Assembly (NCBI GenBank): GCA_025149285.1
Contig: CP102274.1
Location: 2,940,001 to 3,004,000, forward strand
Source: Hungatella hathewayi
GTDB taxonomy: Bacteria > Bacillota > Clostridia > Lachnospirales > Lachnospiraceae
Reading direction: 5' to 3'
DNA: 64,000 bases
The notes beneath the pieces were generated by a model. It was not told the origin of the DNA. It saw only the letters and a program-made list of their open reading frames with translations, and ran no database searches. The position numbers were made by a program, and so were the translations under genes. How positions within the stretch are numbered: the first letter of the stretch is position 1; every line of letters begins with the position of its first letter. This document shows, piece after piece, positions 27,122-36,709 of the stretch.

Positions 27122-28659
27122 GTCTGATACAAATGAGTGTTTCCGGTGCAGTCATGATTTTGGTTATCACAGCCGTCCGGGCCATCTCCATCAACCGTCT
27201 GCCGAAAAAAACGTTTGCTGTTTTGTGGGGGCTGGTTCTGGTACGGCTGCTGGTGCCGTTCTCGCTGCCCTCCCCATTCAGTGTCTACTCCCTGGCAGGG
27301 CATTCCGGAGCCGGACAAATCGGAACCTCTCCGATTGCGAATGTATTGCCCGTTGATCCGGTTTCAGCCGGAACCGCGGCTGCACATAATACGGCAGTGT
27401 CTGCCGGGATTTCCGTGTGGGGCTGGACCTGGGGGATCGGGCTGGTACTGTGCATCCTGTATTTTACCGCTGCCTGCATCAGATGCCGCCGTAAATTTAT
27501 GGTTTCTGAGCCGGTAGAAAACGATTTTACAATTCAATGGCTGACGGAATATCAGTTAAGGCGCCCTGTTTCCATTCGCCAGAGCGGCAAAATAACAGCC
27601 CCTCTTACCTATGGAATCCTGCATCCTGTTATTTTAATGCCGGCAGAGACGGACTGGACGGAGACAATGAGAATGCAGTACGTCCTTGCACACGAGTATG
27701 TGCATATCCGGCGCTTTGACGCAGTGACGAAGCTGCTGCTGACGGCTGCCCTGTGCCTGCACTGGTGTAACCCCCTGGTCTGGGTCATGTATCTGTTGGC
27801 CAATCGGGATATCGAGCTTTCCTGTGATGAAAGAGTCGTGCGGATGTTCGGTGAAACTGTCAAATCTGCCTATGCGTTAATGCTGATTGCCATGGAGGAA
27901 AAGAAAAGCGGCCTTACTCCGCTGTGCAGCAATTTCAGTAAAAACGCGGTTGAAGAAAGGATCGAAGCAATTATGAAAATAAAAAAGACAACGGTTTTCT
28001 CCATAGCGGCGGCCTGTGCCGTAGTGGCTGTGATTGGCAGCGCGTTTGCCACCTCCGCTGCTGCAGAGAGCATACAGGATCTCATATACGTGAAAGAAGA
28101 TATCGCAGTCAGATTTCTGCCGGACCCCGGTATTTATGAACAATATTCCCCGTATGAAATTGGTATATCAGGCGATGGTCAGTCGCTCCTCTATAAAAAC
28201 CAGAAAGTAAAGCTTTTTACAGATTCTAATGAGAAGGAAGCATTTTATTATGATGAGGCCGGAACGGTGAATCTGAAAGTGGAACGTGATTCCTCCGGAG
28301 CCGTCACCGGTGTCAGCGTGATGTCCGAGAAGGAGGCACAGAAATGCCGTGCCAAATTTTTTGAAGAGGACACAGACGGGTCAAATCAGGAGCCGCTGGA
28401 AAACGGAAAAAAATATGAGCAGTACGCTTCTTTCGGAATATCGTTTCGCGCGGAAGAGGACGCCATGTACTTTAAAGGGCAGAAGGTAAGAGTGTTTGTT
28501 GATGAAAGCGACGGCTGGTATCCAGCCTTCTGGACAGATGAAACGGGAACCGCTGATCTGGCGGTTACAAGGAATTCGTCCGGCCAGATTACCGGCATTG
28601 AAACCCTGCCGGAAGAAAAAGCTGAGCGCTATCTTGCCGCTGCCGGAAAAGACGTATAG
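27118..28659 (+). CDS. BlaR1-like M56 metallopeptidase with repeat module
   Basis: A 513-residue membrane protease. Four membrane helices lie near 5-25, 37-55, 98-120 and 290-310. The zinc site HEYVH (His192-Glu-x-x-His196) with a downstream ELSCDERVV segment marks the M56 BlaR1/MecR1 family. True BlaR1 ends in an extracellular penicillin-binding domain; this one does not. Instead about 200 residues after the last helix hold two similar units of roughly 75 residues, each with YEQY..., a GQKV(K/R)(L/V)F strand, a WY/FYYDE-AGT turn, a (N/A)DLxVxRxSSG segment and a final helix. The inducer is therefore unlikely to be recognised by a beta-lactam acylation mechanism. It starts inside the blaI-like stop. 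Confidence 0.88.
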   Translation: MSLIQMSVSGAVMILVITAVRAISINRLPKKTFAVLWGLVLVRLLVPFSLPSPFSVYSLAGHSGAGQIGTSPIANVLPVDPVSAGTAAAHNTAVSAGISVWGWTWGIGLVLCILYFTAACIRCRRKFMVSEPVENDFTIQWLTEYQLRRPVSIRQSGKITAPLTYGILHPVILMPAETDWTETMRMQYVLAHEYVHIRRFDAVTKLLLTAALCLHWCNPLVWVMYLLANRDIELSCDERVVRMFGETVKSAYALMLIAMEEKKSGLTPLCSNFSKNAVEERIEAIMKIKKTTVFSIAAACAVVAVIGSAFATSAAAESIQDLIYVKEDIAVRFLPDPGIYEQYSPYEIGISGDGQSLLYKNQKVKLFTDSNEKEAFYYDEAGTVNLKVERDSSGAVTGVSVMSEKEAQKCRAKFFEEDTDGSNQEPLENGKKYEQYASFGISFRAEEDAMYFKGQKVRVFVDESDGWYPAFWTDETGTADLAVTRNSSGQITGIETLPEEKAERYLAAAGKDV

Positions 28660-28703
28660 AAGCGGCAAAAAGGGCGAAAAAAGCGTTTATCACAGCAGCA
28701 ATT

Positions 28704-28750
28704 ATGAGATTGAGACCGTGCAGGACTGCCGGTTTCAGTCTCATTTTTTT
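28704..28750 (+). terminator. Terminator of the blaI-blaR1-like operon
   Basis: ATGAGATTGAGACCG (28704-28718) pairs with CGGTTTCAGTCTCAT (28730-28744) with wobble pairs, followed by seven T. Confidence 0.85.
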
Positions 28751-28768
28751 GGATTGAACTGTTTTTTA

Positions 28769-28797
28769 TTGTCAGAAACCCAAAGAAGTTATACAAT
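28769..28797 (+). promoter_or_regulatory. Promoter of the YesMN-like pair
   Basis: TTGTCA (28769-28774), 17-base spacer, TACAAT (28792-28797), about 65 bases before the response regulator ATG. Confidence 0.65.
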
Positions 28798-28861
28798 AAG
28801 TGACAGAAGCGGCCGCAGAACAGTTAAAGGCAGCTGCAAAATACGACAAGGAGGAACAGCC

Positions 28862-30097
28862 ATGTACCAGTTACTGATAGTAGACGATGAGGAAGATATC
28901 CGCCGCGGCATGGCCCGGGGAATTCCGTGGAAGGAGTGGGGATTTGAAGTCGCAGGACAGGCGGAGAACGGGGAAGAGGCTGTGCGCATGATCGGGGAAA
29001 CGCATCCGGACGTGGTTCTGTCTGATATCCGAATGCCAAAGATGGATGGAATCGAGCTGATGCAGTATCTCCATGAAAATAACCCGGAGATCAAGATTAT
29101 CATACTCAGCGGATATAACGATGTGGAGTATTTAAATATGGCCATACGCAACCAGGTCACAGAGTATCTGTTAAAGCCTACAGACATTGATGAATTCGAG
29201 ACGCTGTTTCACCGTCTGAAAACGAAACTGGATGAAGAGGGGATGAAACGGCGGGAACTGGAGTCTTTAAAGGTCTCGGCCATGCAGAATAAAGAACTGT
29301 CTTATGCGCGTGTTTTAAGCAATCTCCTGGACGGTTACGTGGGCGGAGAGGAAGAGTATGGCTGGAAAGAGGAGATGGAAGACGCCGGCATGAAGTTCAA
29401 CTGCTGTATGATGGCGGTACTGGATGCCCAGCCTGTGGGATCAGGGGAGAGGGACGATCACTACCAGCTGAAGCAGAGGATTATCCGGTACTGCAACAGC
29501 AGAGAGATGGCCTGGGAGAAACATTTTTTCTTAAACCGTGACCGGAAGGTGGTGGGGATTATCACGCTGAAGGAAGGCAAAGCCGAGGAGCTGGAAGCCA
29601 TAGGCCGCTGTATCAGAGAGATCCAGGGAGAGATCGGAGATATCTACGGACTGGGCCTTCTGGCCGGCTTAAGCGGTCTCTGTGACGACGAGGAACATCT
29701 GCCTGCCGTCTACGGGCAGACGGTGAAGCACGTCTCTTCCATCGCGCCGGACCTGTCAGCGGGCCAGAAGAAGACAGGACTGCTGGTGACCTCCATACGG
29801 GAGTATTTAGACCGGGAATACTGTTCCAATCTGGTCTCCTTAGAGGCCACGGCAGAGCATTTCCGGAAAAATCCGGCCTACATATCGAAAGTATTTAAAA
29901 AAGAAACAGGATTTAATTTCAGCGATTATATTACACAGAAGCGGATGGCGCACAGCAAGCTGCTGCTGCGGGACATGTCATTAAAAATTTATGAGATTGC
30001 CGAGATGACCGGATACGCAGATGCCTCTAATTTTATCAAAGTGTTTAAAAAGCACTGCGGCATGAGTCCAAATGAATACCGGGGACTCCATAACTGA
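28862..30097 (+). CDS. YesN-type response regulator, AraC output
   Basis: A 411-residue DNA-binding response regulator. Receiver domain 1-120 with acidic pair DDEED near residue 8, phospho-acceptor Asp55 in LSDIRMP and Lys in LLKPTD; a linker of about 170 residues; and a C-terminal AraC-type double helix-turn-helix (about 305-408, LVSLEATAEHFRKNPAYISKVFKKETG and KIYEIAEMTGYADASNFIKVFKKHCGMSPNEYR). ATG 28862 follows GGAGG. It is co-transcribed with the kinase 17 bases downstream and probably activates the glycan importer operon starting at 32062. Confidence 0.94.
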   Translation: MYQLLIVDDEEDIRRGMARGIPWKEWGFEVAGQAENGEEAVRMIGETHPDVVLSDIRMPKMDGIELMQYLHENNPEIKIIILSGYNDVEYLNMAIRNQVTEYLLKPTDIDEFETLFHRLKTKLDEEGMKRRELESLKVSAMQNKELSYARVLSNLLDGYVGGEEEYGWKEEMEDAGMKFNCCMMAVLDAQPVGSGERDDHYQLKQRIIRYCNSREMAWEKHFFLNRDRKVVGIITLKEGKAEELEAIGRCIREIQGEIGDIYGLGLLAGLSGLCDDEEHLPAVYGQTVKHVSSIAPDLSAGQKKTGLLVTSIREYLDREYCSNLVSLEATAEHFRKNPAYISKVFKKETGFNFSDYITQKRMAHSKLLLRDMSLKIYEIAEMTGYADASNFIKVFKKHCGMSPNEYRGLHN

Positions 30098-30114
30098 CGG
30101 AAAGGACAGACAGA

Positions 30115-31977
30115 ATGAGAAACATATGGAAACGGCTCAGCAGCTACATGAACCGCGGATTGAGACAGCAGCTGTTTTTCTATCTGGTGGTTGGGGTGCT
30201 TCTGCCCTTTACGGTGGTTGCGTCTGTGCTGTTTATAAAGACACGGACGGAGATGAAAAACCAGGCAGTCGGAAATATACGCCAGAGAGCCGATGCCATC
30301 GCGGCCCAGGTGGATGAGCTGCTCTATAATGTACAGCTGGTATCCGACAAATTTGCCTACGACGTGGAGGTGGAGGAGTTCCTGGGAAAGGATTACGGCA
30401 GCAGGACCATCGAAAAGCAGCGGGATATCTATGAACTCAATAACTACTTTTTGAAGACTGACCCGCTGGGAAAAAGCCAGCGAATCAGCGCCATCTACGG
30501 AAATAACAAGGAAGTGTATAATTTCCTGGACCCGTATTTCCAGGGAAATGATCTCAAACGGATCATGGTCGGCATGGGCGCCACGGACCGGACGAAGCTG
30601 TCCATGTTTCACTGGCAGCCCCTGCAGAATAATTTCCTCAGCAGGACGAAAAAGGGGGATGTGAGAACGGACCAGGTGATTACCTGTATGCGCCGGATTC
30701 TGCACCCGTTTACCGGTACGTGGCTCTATACCCAGTTCTTTGTGCTGGAGGAAAATCAGATCTACCAGCTTTATCAGGCATCTGCCGAGGAGATGAAGGG
30801 GACCGTATATATCGTGGATTCCGGCGGCCGTCTCGTGTCTTCGTCGGATCAGGATGCCGTCGAGATGTGCCGGATGCCGGAGCGGATTATGGAGCTTGCA
30901 AAAGAAGCGGAAGAGGGGAGCCATCAGATTCAATATGACGATGAGTCTTATATTACGGATTTGAGCCCGTTAAACAACGCGGACTGGCAGATATTTACCG
31001 TGGTTCCCTTAAGCGCGGCCACCGAGCCCATCGACCGCCTGTTTAAGGAAATTATTGCCGCCATGCTGGTCTGCGTGACGGCCTGCATCGCGATCATTAA
31101 CTGGATCTCCAGGCGTTTCCTTCAGCCGGTGGAGGTGCTGGACGCTTCTATGAAGGAGGTCTATGACGGCAATCTGGAGGCCTATGTGGAACCGGAGGCA
31201 TACCAGGGGGAGTTAAGGAGCATGATGATGTATTACAACGCCATGCTGGTGCAGATTAACCACTATATCAAAGAACAGGTGGAGAGTGAGAAGAAGAAAA
31301 AGGAACTGGAGCTGGAGGTGCTTATGGGGCAGATCAACCCCCATTTTCTCTACAACACACTGGAAAATATCGTCTGGAAGTCCAATGAAGTAGGCCGCCC
31401 CGACATCGGGCGGATCGCTGCGGCGCTGGGGCGTCTGTACCGCCTGTCCATCGGAAACGGGGAGACTATCGTTCCCATCCGGCAGGAGGTGGAACACGTC
31501 ATGGCCTATGTGAATATCCAGAAAAACCGCTATAAGGAGCGGATAGAATTCGACAGCACCGTCGATTACGATCAGCTGTATAACTATGCCATGATTAAGC
31601 TTACCCTGCAGCCGGTGGTGGAAAACTGCTTCATGTACGGTATGGAGGGGATCGACCGTGTGCTGAAGATCCGGCTTGATATCCGGGAGGAGTCAGAGGT
31701 GATCCGGTTCCGTGTGGCGGATAACGGATGCGGCATGACGAAGAACCAGCTGAAGGAGGTGCGCCGCCAGGTCGAGGCGGGGACGGTGAGAACCGAGACG
31801 GAGCCCGGAAAACGGAGACGAAAAGGGACTGGTATTGGTCTGTACAGCGTGAAGGAACGAATCGCCATCTATACCGGTTACCAGAACAGTGTTCGGATTT
31901 TGAGTAAACAGGGGGCCGGAACGATCGTGATCATAACGATTCCCAAACGATCGGTAAAGGACAAGAATAACCAATAA
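30115..31977 (+). CDS. YesM-type sensor histidine kinase
   Basis: A 620-residue membrane kinase. First membrane helix about 20-42, extracellular sensor of about 260 residues (Cache-like), second helix about 305-325, HAMP-like linker, then the His_kinase (LytS/YesM) domain with the phospho-acceptor His in LMGQINPHFLYNTLE near residue 410 and a HATPase domain with VVENCFMYG and GTGIGLYSVKERI. It should sense an extracellular sugar or a loaded binding protein and phosphorylate the preceding regulator. Confidence 0.93.
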   Translation: MRNIWKRLSSYMNRGLRQQLFFYLVVGVLLPFTVVASVLFIKTRTEMKNQAVGNIRQRADAIAAQVDELLYNVQLVSDKFAYDVEVEEFLGKDYGSRTIEKQRDIYELNNYFLKTDPLGKSQRISAIYGNNKEVYNFLDPYFQGNDLKRIMVGMGATDRTKLSMFHWQPLQNNFLSRTKKGDVRTDQVITCMRRILHPFTGTWLYTQFFVLEENQIYQLYQASAEEMKGTVYIVDSGGRLVSSSDQDAVEMCRMPERIMELAKEAEEGSHQIQYDDESYITDLSPLNNADWQIFTVVPLSAATEPIDRLFKEIIAAMLVCVTACIAIINWISRRFLQPVEVLDASMKEVYDGNLEAYVEPEAYQGELRSMMMYYNAMLVQINHYIKEQVESEKKKKELELEVLMGQINPHFLYNTLENIVWKSNEVGRPDIGRIAAALGRLYRLSIGNGETIVPIRQEVEHVMAYVNIQKNRYKERIEFDSTVDYDQLYNYAMIKLTLQPVVENCFMYGMEGIDRVLKIRLDIREESEVIRFRVADNGCGMTKNQLKEVRRQVEAGTVRTETEPGKRRRKGTGIGLYSVKERIAIYTGYQNSVRILSKQGAGTIVIITIPKRSVKDKNNQ

Positions 31978-32061
31978 AGGTAAAATTCCAACTATGGATG
32001 CCGGCTGGTTTTCACGTTACAATTAATACATCAAATAAATTAGCTGGGAGGAATTACCACA

Positions 32062-33492
32062 ATGAAAAGAAACATAAAACGCGTTGTTTCCCTGTCACTC
32101 TGCGCAGCAATGGCAGTAGGATCACTGGCTGGCTGCTCTTCAAAAAAGGCGGAACCGGCGGATACAGCCACAACCGCAGCAGCAGAAACCACCACAAAAG
32201 CAGAGGGCGAAACCGCAGCAGAGGGTGAGACAACAGAAGGTGCGGCGGCTTCCGACAAGCCGTTCGAGGGTGTTACCTTAAAGTATGCAACCACACAGAC
32301 GGCCAGTACCGGAGAAGAAAACCAGAAGTTACTTGATCTGGTGAAGGAAAAAACAGGCATCAATATTGAATTCTACGTGATTCCGAATACGAAAGCCGGT
32401 GAAGTGGACAAAACCCTGGTCAGCTTAATGGCTGGTGATGAGATCGACTTAATCTACAATACAAAGCCGGGCTTAAAGGCATTCTACAATGCCGGTGTCT
32501 TAGAGCCGATGAACGCTCTCGCTGAGAAAGCGGGCTACGATATCGCAGGAACCTTTGGCGATTACGTTCCGGAGTTTGACGGAGACGTATACGGCCTTCC
32601 GGCATTTTCTGATATCTGGATCACGTTATACAACAAGCAGATCTTCGATGACGCAGGGGTTGACTACCCGACAGCAGACGGCTGGACATGGGAAAAATAC
32701 ATCGAAACAGCAAAGAAGGTAACAGATACCTCCAAGGGAATCTACGGTTCCTTAATGCTGGACTATGACTGCTACAACTATATGTACGCATTACAGAAGG
32801 GCTGGGAGCCATATAAGGCCGACGGAACAGCCAACTTTGACGATCCGCTGTTTAAAGAGAGCTTAGAGTTCTTCTACGGCCTGGGCAACACAGAAAAGAT
32901 TCAGCCTTCGATTCTGGAATTCAAGGCTTCCAACACACCGTGGAACGCATTTGCATCGACCGGAAAATACGGTATGTTCATGTGCGGCGGCTGGGTAACT
33001 TCCATCTTAAATCAGTTTGACAAGTACCCGAGAGACTGGAAGGTCGGCCTGCTTCCGATGCCTTATCCGGAGGGAACCGATCCGTCCACACTGACAGTGC
33101 CGGGCTGCTACGCAGTACCGTCCACCAGCAAGAACAAAGACGCGGCATTCGCAGCGGCAGCCTGCATGGCTGAGAACCAGTATACACTGGGCATGGGCCG
33201 TGTACCTGCAAGAATCGACTTGACAGACGAAGAAATCAATGAGTACGTGGAGAACTCACTGGCCAAGCCATTTGAATTTGACGGACTCACTGTAGAAGAC
33301 TTCAAGACAGCATGGTTTGACAGCGGCCGCAAGGCACTTTCTGAAAAAATCATTGGCTACGGCGACGCAGCGATCTCCCAGGCTATTATCGAAGAAGGCC
33401 AGCTTTACGGCCAGGGAGCTGAGAGCATCGATGACGCAGTGACCAAGATTCAGGATAAGGCAAACAGAGCGATCGAAGAAGATAAGCAGTAA
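32062..33492 (+). CDS. Carbohydrate ABC transporter substrate-binding lipoprotein
   Basis: A 476-residue solute-binding lipoprotein with lipobox LAGC (Cys25) and a Thr/Ala/Glu-rich linker (about 28-65). The mature domain contains WITLYNKQIFDDAGVDYPTADGWTWEKY, a common family-1 binder segment, near residue 195. Its place ahead of two permeases and a GH112 phosphorylase suggests lacto-N-biose, galacto-N-biose or a related disaccharide as ligand, which is inference. A TACAAT -10 box lies at 32018-32023 without a good -35 box, as expected for a promoter that needs an activator such as the YesN protein upstream. Confidence 0.9.
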   Translation: MKRNIKRVVSLSLCAAMAVGSLAGCSSKKAEPADTATTAAAETTTKAEGETAAEGETTEGAAASDKPFEGVTLKYATTQTASTGEENQKLLDLVKEKTGINIEFYVIPNTKAGEVDKTLVSLMAGDEIDLIYNTKPGLKAFYNAGVLEPMNALAEKAGYDIAGTFGDYVPEFDGDVYGLPAFSDIWITLYNKQIFDDAGVDYPTADGWTWEKYIETAKKVTDTSKGIYGSLMLDYDCYNYMYALQKGWEPYKADGTANFDDPLFKESLEFFYGLGNTEKIQPSILEFKASNTPWNAFASTGKYGMFMCGGWVTSILNQFDKYPRDWKVGLLPMPYPEGTDPSTLTVPGCYAVPSTSKNKDAAFAAAACMAENQYTLGMGRVPARIDLTDEEINEYVENSLAKPFEFDGLTVEDFKTAWFDSGRKALSEKIIGYGDAAISQAIIEEGQLYGQGAESIDDAVTKIQDKANRAIEEDKQ

Positions 33493-33508
33493 TGTAGTCT
33501 GACCTGAC

Positions 33509-33547
33509 GGGCAGTCCATTCGGGAAACCTTAGGGGCTGCCCTTTTT
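33509..33547 (+). terminator. Attenuating hairpin after the binding-protein gene
   Basis: GGGCAGTCC (33509-33517) pairs with GGGCTGCCC (33534-33542), followed by five T. It looks like a terminator, yet the permease genes follow without another clear promoter, so partial read-through that gives more binding protein than permease is likely. Confidence 0.7.
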
Positions 33548-33589
33548 GCGCTCACTCAACCGCATTTACACGAAAAAAGAGGTGTATTT

Positions 33590-34510
33590 ATGAAAAGTAA
33601 TGGTAATGCAAAAGTGAAAATGAAATCCTCCATTGCTCAGAAAAAGGAGAATCTTACGGGGGCCCTTTTTATTGCTCCCTACCTGATCGGCTACATTATA
33701 TTCCAGGGGCTGCCGTTTCTGATTGCGGTGATTCTTGGTTTTACCAATGTCCGCTATATCAGCAAGCTGGAAGACGCGTCCTTTGTGGGGCTCAGCAATT
33801 TTGTCCGCATGTTTTCGGATGTGGATACCATGAAGGCATTAGGCCGTACCGGGCTTTACTCCCTGATGTATGTGCCGTTAATCATGGTATGCGGCTTTTT
33901 CATCGCATACATGGTAAATAAGGGAATCCACTGTAAGAATCTGGTCCGTTCCATGTTCTTCCTTCCCTACGTATCCAATATGGTGGCGGTGGCTGTTGTA
34001 TTCAAGCTGCTGCTCGGTCCGGACGGTCCGGTTGTCTACATTCTGTCTGCCCTCGGCAGCGAGAATCCGCCGTATCTGCTGTACGGTCTTAATACTGCGC
34101 TTCCGACGGTTGTCTGCATCGCCGTGTGGAAAGGCATCGGACTTAACTTTATTACGTATTTAGCAGCGCTTCAGAACGTCTCTGCGGATTTATTAGAGGC
34201 CGCTCAGATCGACGGGGCCAGCAAGTGGCAGAGAATTAAGAATATTGTGATCCCGATGATTTCACCGACCACATTTTTCTTAATGATCAGTTCGGTGATC
34301 ACATCCCTGCAGAACTTTACCACCATCCAGGCTCTGACCGGAGGCGGCCCGGGACAGGCTACCACGGTTATGTCCATCAATATAATCCGTACCGCATTTA
34401 CCAACTACCAGACAGGCTACGCCAGTGCCCAGGCTCTCGTGATGTTTATCATCGTTCTGATCATCACTCTGATCCAGTGGCGCGGACAGCAAAAATGGGT
34501 CAACTATTAA
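33590..34510 (+). CDS. Sugar ABC transporter permease (MalF/UgpA type)
   Basis: A 306-residue protein with six predicted membrane helices starting at LTGALFIAPYLIGYIIFQ. The EAA loop reads LLEAAQIDGASKWQRIKNIVIPM near residue 205. It pairs with the next gene product, whose ATG follows the stop by 12 bases. GAGGTG precedes the ATG. The basic N-terminal 20 residues (several Lys) are cytoplasmic. Confidence 0.91.
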   Translation: MKSNGNAKVKMKSSIAQKKENLTGALFIAPYLIGYIIFQGLPFLIAVILGFTNVRYISKLEDASFVGLSNFVRMFSDVDTMKALGRTGLYSLMYVPLIMVCGFFIAYMVNKGIHCKNLVRSMFFLPYVSNMVAVAVVFKLLLGPDGPVVYILSALGSENPPYLLYGLNTALPTVVCIAVWKGIGLNFITYLAALQNVSADLLEAAQIDGASKWQRIKNIVIPMISPTTFFLMISSVITSLQNFTTIQALTGGGPGQATTVMSINIIRTAFTNYQTGYASAQALVMFIIVLIITLIQWRGQQKWVNY

Positions 34511-34522
34511 GGAGGAAGAACT

Positions 34523-35356
34523 ATGCTTAAGAAAGATAAAAAGATGTCATGGGGCTGGACGATTGTTCTGATTGCCATCGGCCTTGTCTGCATCTACCCG
34601 TTTTTATTCATGGTGTCATCGTCCTTCAAGATATCGGGTGACGTGCTCACGAAGCCGCTTCAGCTGATTCCCGATCAGATCATCCTGTCCAACTATTCGG
34701 ATTTGTTCGGTGATCCGTACTATGATTTCGGGCAGTGGTACATTAATACCATCGTGATGACGGTTACCACCATTGTCATTAAGGTTTTCGTGGTTTCCAT
34801 CACGGCTTACGCGTTTTCCAAGATCAACTTTAAAGGAAGAGACGGAATTTTCCTGGTTCTCCTGACTTCTTTGATGATTCCCAGTGACATTATGCTGATT
34901 CCGAGGTATGTTATATTTAAGCAGATCCATATTCTGGATACCATGTGGTCTCTGGTACTGCCGGCTACCTTCGATATCTACTTTGTATTCATGATGCGTC
35001 AGGCATTCATCGGCATTCCGGAGGAGATCAGTGAGGCGGCCCGCATCGACGGCTGCAACCACTTTAAGATCTACTCAAGGATTATACTGCCGTTGGCAAA
35101 GCCGTCCATCGTGACGTTAATTCTGTTTACATTCGTATGGTCCTGGAACGATTATATGGGGCCTTACATCTTCATCTCCAGCCTGGAGAAGCAGATGCTG
35201 TCTGTCGGTATTAAGCTGTTTACGGAAGGTACGGTGACGGATCCGGCGCTTCAGATGTCTGCGGCGACGCTGGTTCTTATGCCGGTCCTGGTGCTGTTCT
35301 TATTCTCGCAGAAATATTTTGTGGAGGGCGTCAATTCCTCTGCGGTAAAGGGTTAG
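34523..35356 (+). CDS. Sugar ABC transporter permease (MalG/UgpE type)
   Basis: A 277-residue protein, six predicted helices, EAA loop ISEAARIDGCNHFKIYSRIILP near residue 170 and the typical C-terminal QKYFVEGVNSSAVKG. GGAGG lies just before the ATG. As in the other two importer operons of this window, no ATPase gene is adjacent. Confidence 0.91.
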   Translation: MLKKDKKMSWGWTIVLIAIGLVCIYPFLFMVSSSFKISGDVLTKPLQLIPDQIILSNYSDLFGDPYYDFGQWYINTIVMTVTTIVIKVFVVSITAYAFSKINFKGRDGIFLVLLTSLMIPSDIMLIPRYVIFKQIHILDTMWSLVLPATFDIYFVFMMRQAFIGIPEEISEAARIDGCNHFKIYSRIILPLAKPSIVTLILFTFVWSWNDYMGPYIFISSLEKQMLSVGIKLFTEGTVTDPALQMSAATLVLMPVLVLFLFSQKYFVEGVNSSAVKG

Positions 35357-35385
35357 GAAAAAAAAGAAGGGAATAGGTCAGCGGC

Positions 35386-36681
35386 GTGGGGCTTCGATTT
35401 TACAAGATAACAGACAAAAAAATGGTGAGGCTTCTGTTCTGGCTGTGCTGGATTGTTTATTTTTCTACATATATTGGAAGGCTGAACTATTCAGCCAGTC
35501 TGACAGAGATCATTACATCGGAGGGATTTTCCAAGGGCCAGGCCGGAATGATCGGAACTGCATTCTTTTTTGCCTATGGAGCGGGGCAGTTCGTCAGCGG
35601 CTTCTTAGGAGACCGCCTGGCGCCGAAGAAAATGGTCTTCACCGGACTTCTGGTGTCAGGTCTCTGCAACCTGGCTATGGCAGGGGTGAAAGCCCCGGGG
35701 CTGATGGCGGCGGTCTGGTGTGTAAACGGTCTGGTTCAGGCGTTTATCTGGTCGCCCATGATCCGGCTGATGTATGAGTATTATGAGACGGAGACGAGGA
35801 TGAAGGCGTGCGTATCTCTCAACAGCTCCGTCCCGGTGGGAACCATGGCGGCCTACGGCCTGACGGCGCTTGTGATATGGCTGTCGGGCTGGAGGGCCAT
35901 GTTCGTTCTGGCGGGCTCGGCGCTGCTGGCGGTCTCAGCATTCTGGCTCCTGGGCATGAACCGGGTGGAACGGTACGCGGTGGAATCCGGGGAAGCCGGG
36001 ACCTCGGACAGGCTGGACGGGGCGGCAGAGAAGAAACCTTTTGCGGCAGCTTCCGTGAATGCGTCCGTCAGCTGGAAGAGCCTTCTGATCCAGTCGGGCT
36101 TTCTTTTTCTGATGATGGCTCTCTTCGTCCAGGGGGCATTAAAGGACGGAGTTACCACATGGGTGCCGACTTATATCAGTGAGACTTATGGCGTGAGTGC
36201 CATTCTGGCCATTACCAGCACCATGGTGATTCCGGTTTTCAACCTGCTGGGAGTCTATCTGGCATCGTTTGCCAATATTCACTGGTTCCGGGATGAGGTG
36301 CGGACTGCGGGAGCATTTTTCGTGGTCAGCGCAGCGGCCATCCTGATGCTGCGGCTCACGTCGGGGCAGAGCATGGCGGTATCCTTTCTGATGCTGGCTG
36401 TGGCGACGACGGCGATGATGGCGGTCAACACCATGCTGATTGCGGTGCTTCCGTCGTATTTCGGCGTGATCGGAAGAGCTTCTTCCGTATCGGGCCTCTT
36501 AAATTCCTCGGTCTATGCAGGCGGCGCCGTCTCCACTTATGGGATCGGGGCGCTGTCGGTGGCCCTGGGATGGAATGCCACCATCGTGATCTGGTTTCTG
36601 ATGGCGGCGGCTTCGGCAGTGATCTGCTTCCTGATTGTCCGGAGATGGATTGCTTACCGGAAGAAAATTCTGCAGATTTAG
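35386..36681 (+). CDS. MFS transporter, OPA/GlpT-like
   Basis: A 431-residue major-facilitator protein with about 12 helices and a long central loop (about 195-225). The segment YIGRLNYSASLTEI in helix 1 and EGFSKGQAGMIGTAFFFAYGAGQFVSGFLGDRLAPKKMV resemble the organophosphate:phosphate antiporter group (GlpT/UhpT). It could move a sugar phosphate or a glycoside. The start is a GTG at 35386 with a loosely placed GAAGGGA upstream; ATG 35422 is an alternative that would cut the first 12 residues. It is the third transporter gene of the GH112 operon. Confidence 0.85.
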   Translation: MGLRFYKITDKKMVRLLFWLCWIVYFSTYIGRLNYSASLTEIITSEGFSKGQAGMIGTAFFFAYGAGQFVSGFLGDRLAPKKMVFTGLLVSGLCNLAMAGVKAPGLMAAVWCVNGLVQAFIWSPMIRLMYEYYETETRMKACVSLNSSVPVGTMAAYGLTALVIWLSGWRAMFVLAGSALLAVSAFWLLGMNRVERYAVESGEAGTSDRLDGAAEKKPFAAASVNASVSWKSLLIQSGFLFLMMALFVQGALKDGVTTWVPTYISETYGVSAILAITSTMVIPVFNLLGVYLASFANIHWFRDEVRTAGAFFVVSAAAILMLRLTSGQSMAVSFLMLAVATTAMMAVNTMLIAVLPSYFGVIGRASSVSGLLNSSVYAGGAVSTYGIGALSVALGWNATIVIWFLMAAASAVICFLIVRRWIAYRKKILQI

Positions 36682-36709
36682 AAATTTCACATCCTGGAGG
36701 GAGTATAAA

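Noticed and set aside
28496..28861. 122-codon N-terminal extension of the YesN-type regulator
   Set aside because: It runs antisense of nothing but across the blaR1 end, a terminator and a promoter; the receiver domain starts at 28862 after a good ribosome binding site.
30720..30938. Frames inside the large kinase and enzyme genes on either strand
   Set aside because: They share coordinates with well-supported genes and show no start signals or protein family features; treated as shadows.
32005..32025. CcpA cre-like sequence before the second binding-protein gene
   Set aside because: The best alignment to the cre consensus misses the core ARCG spacing by one base.
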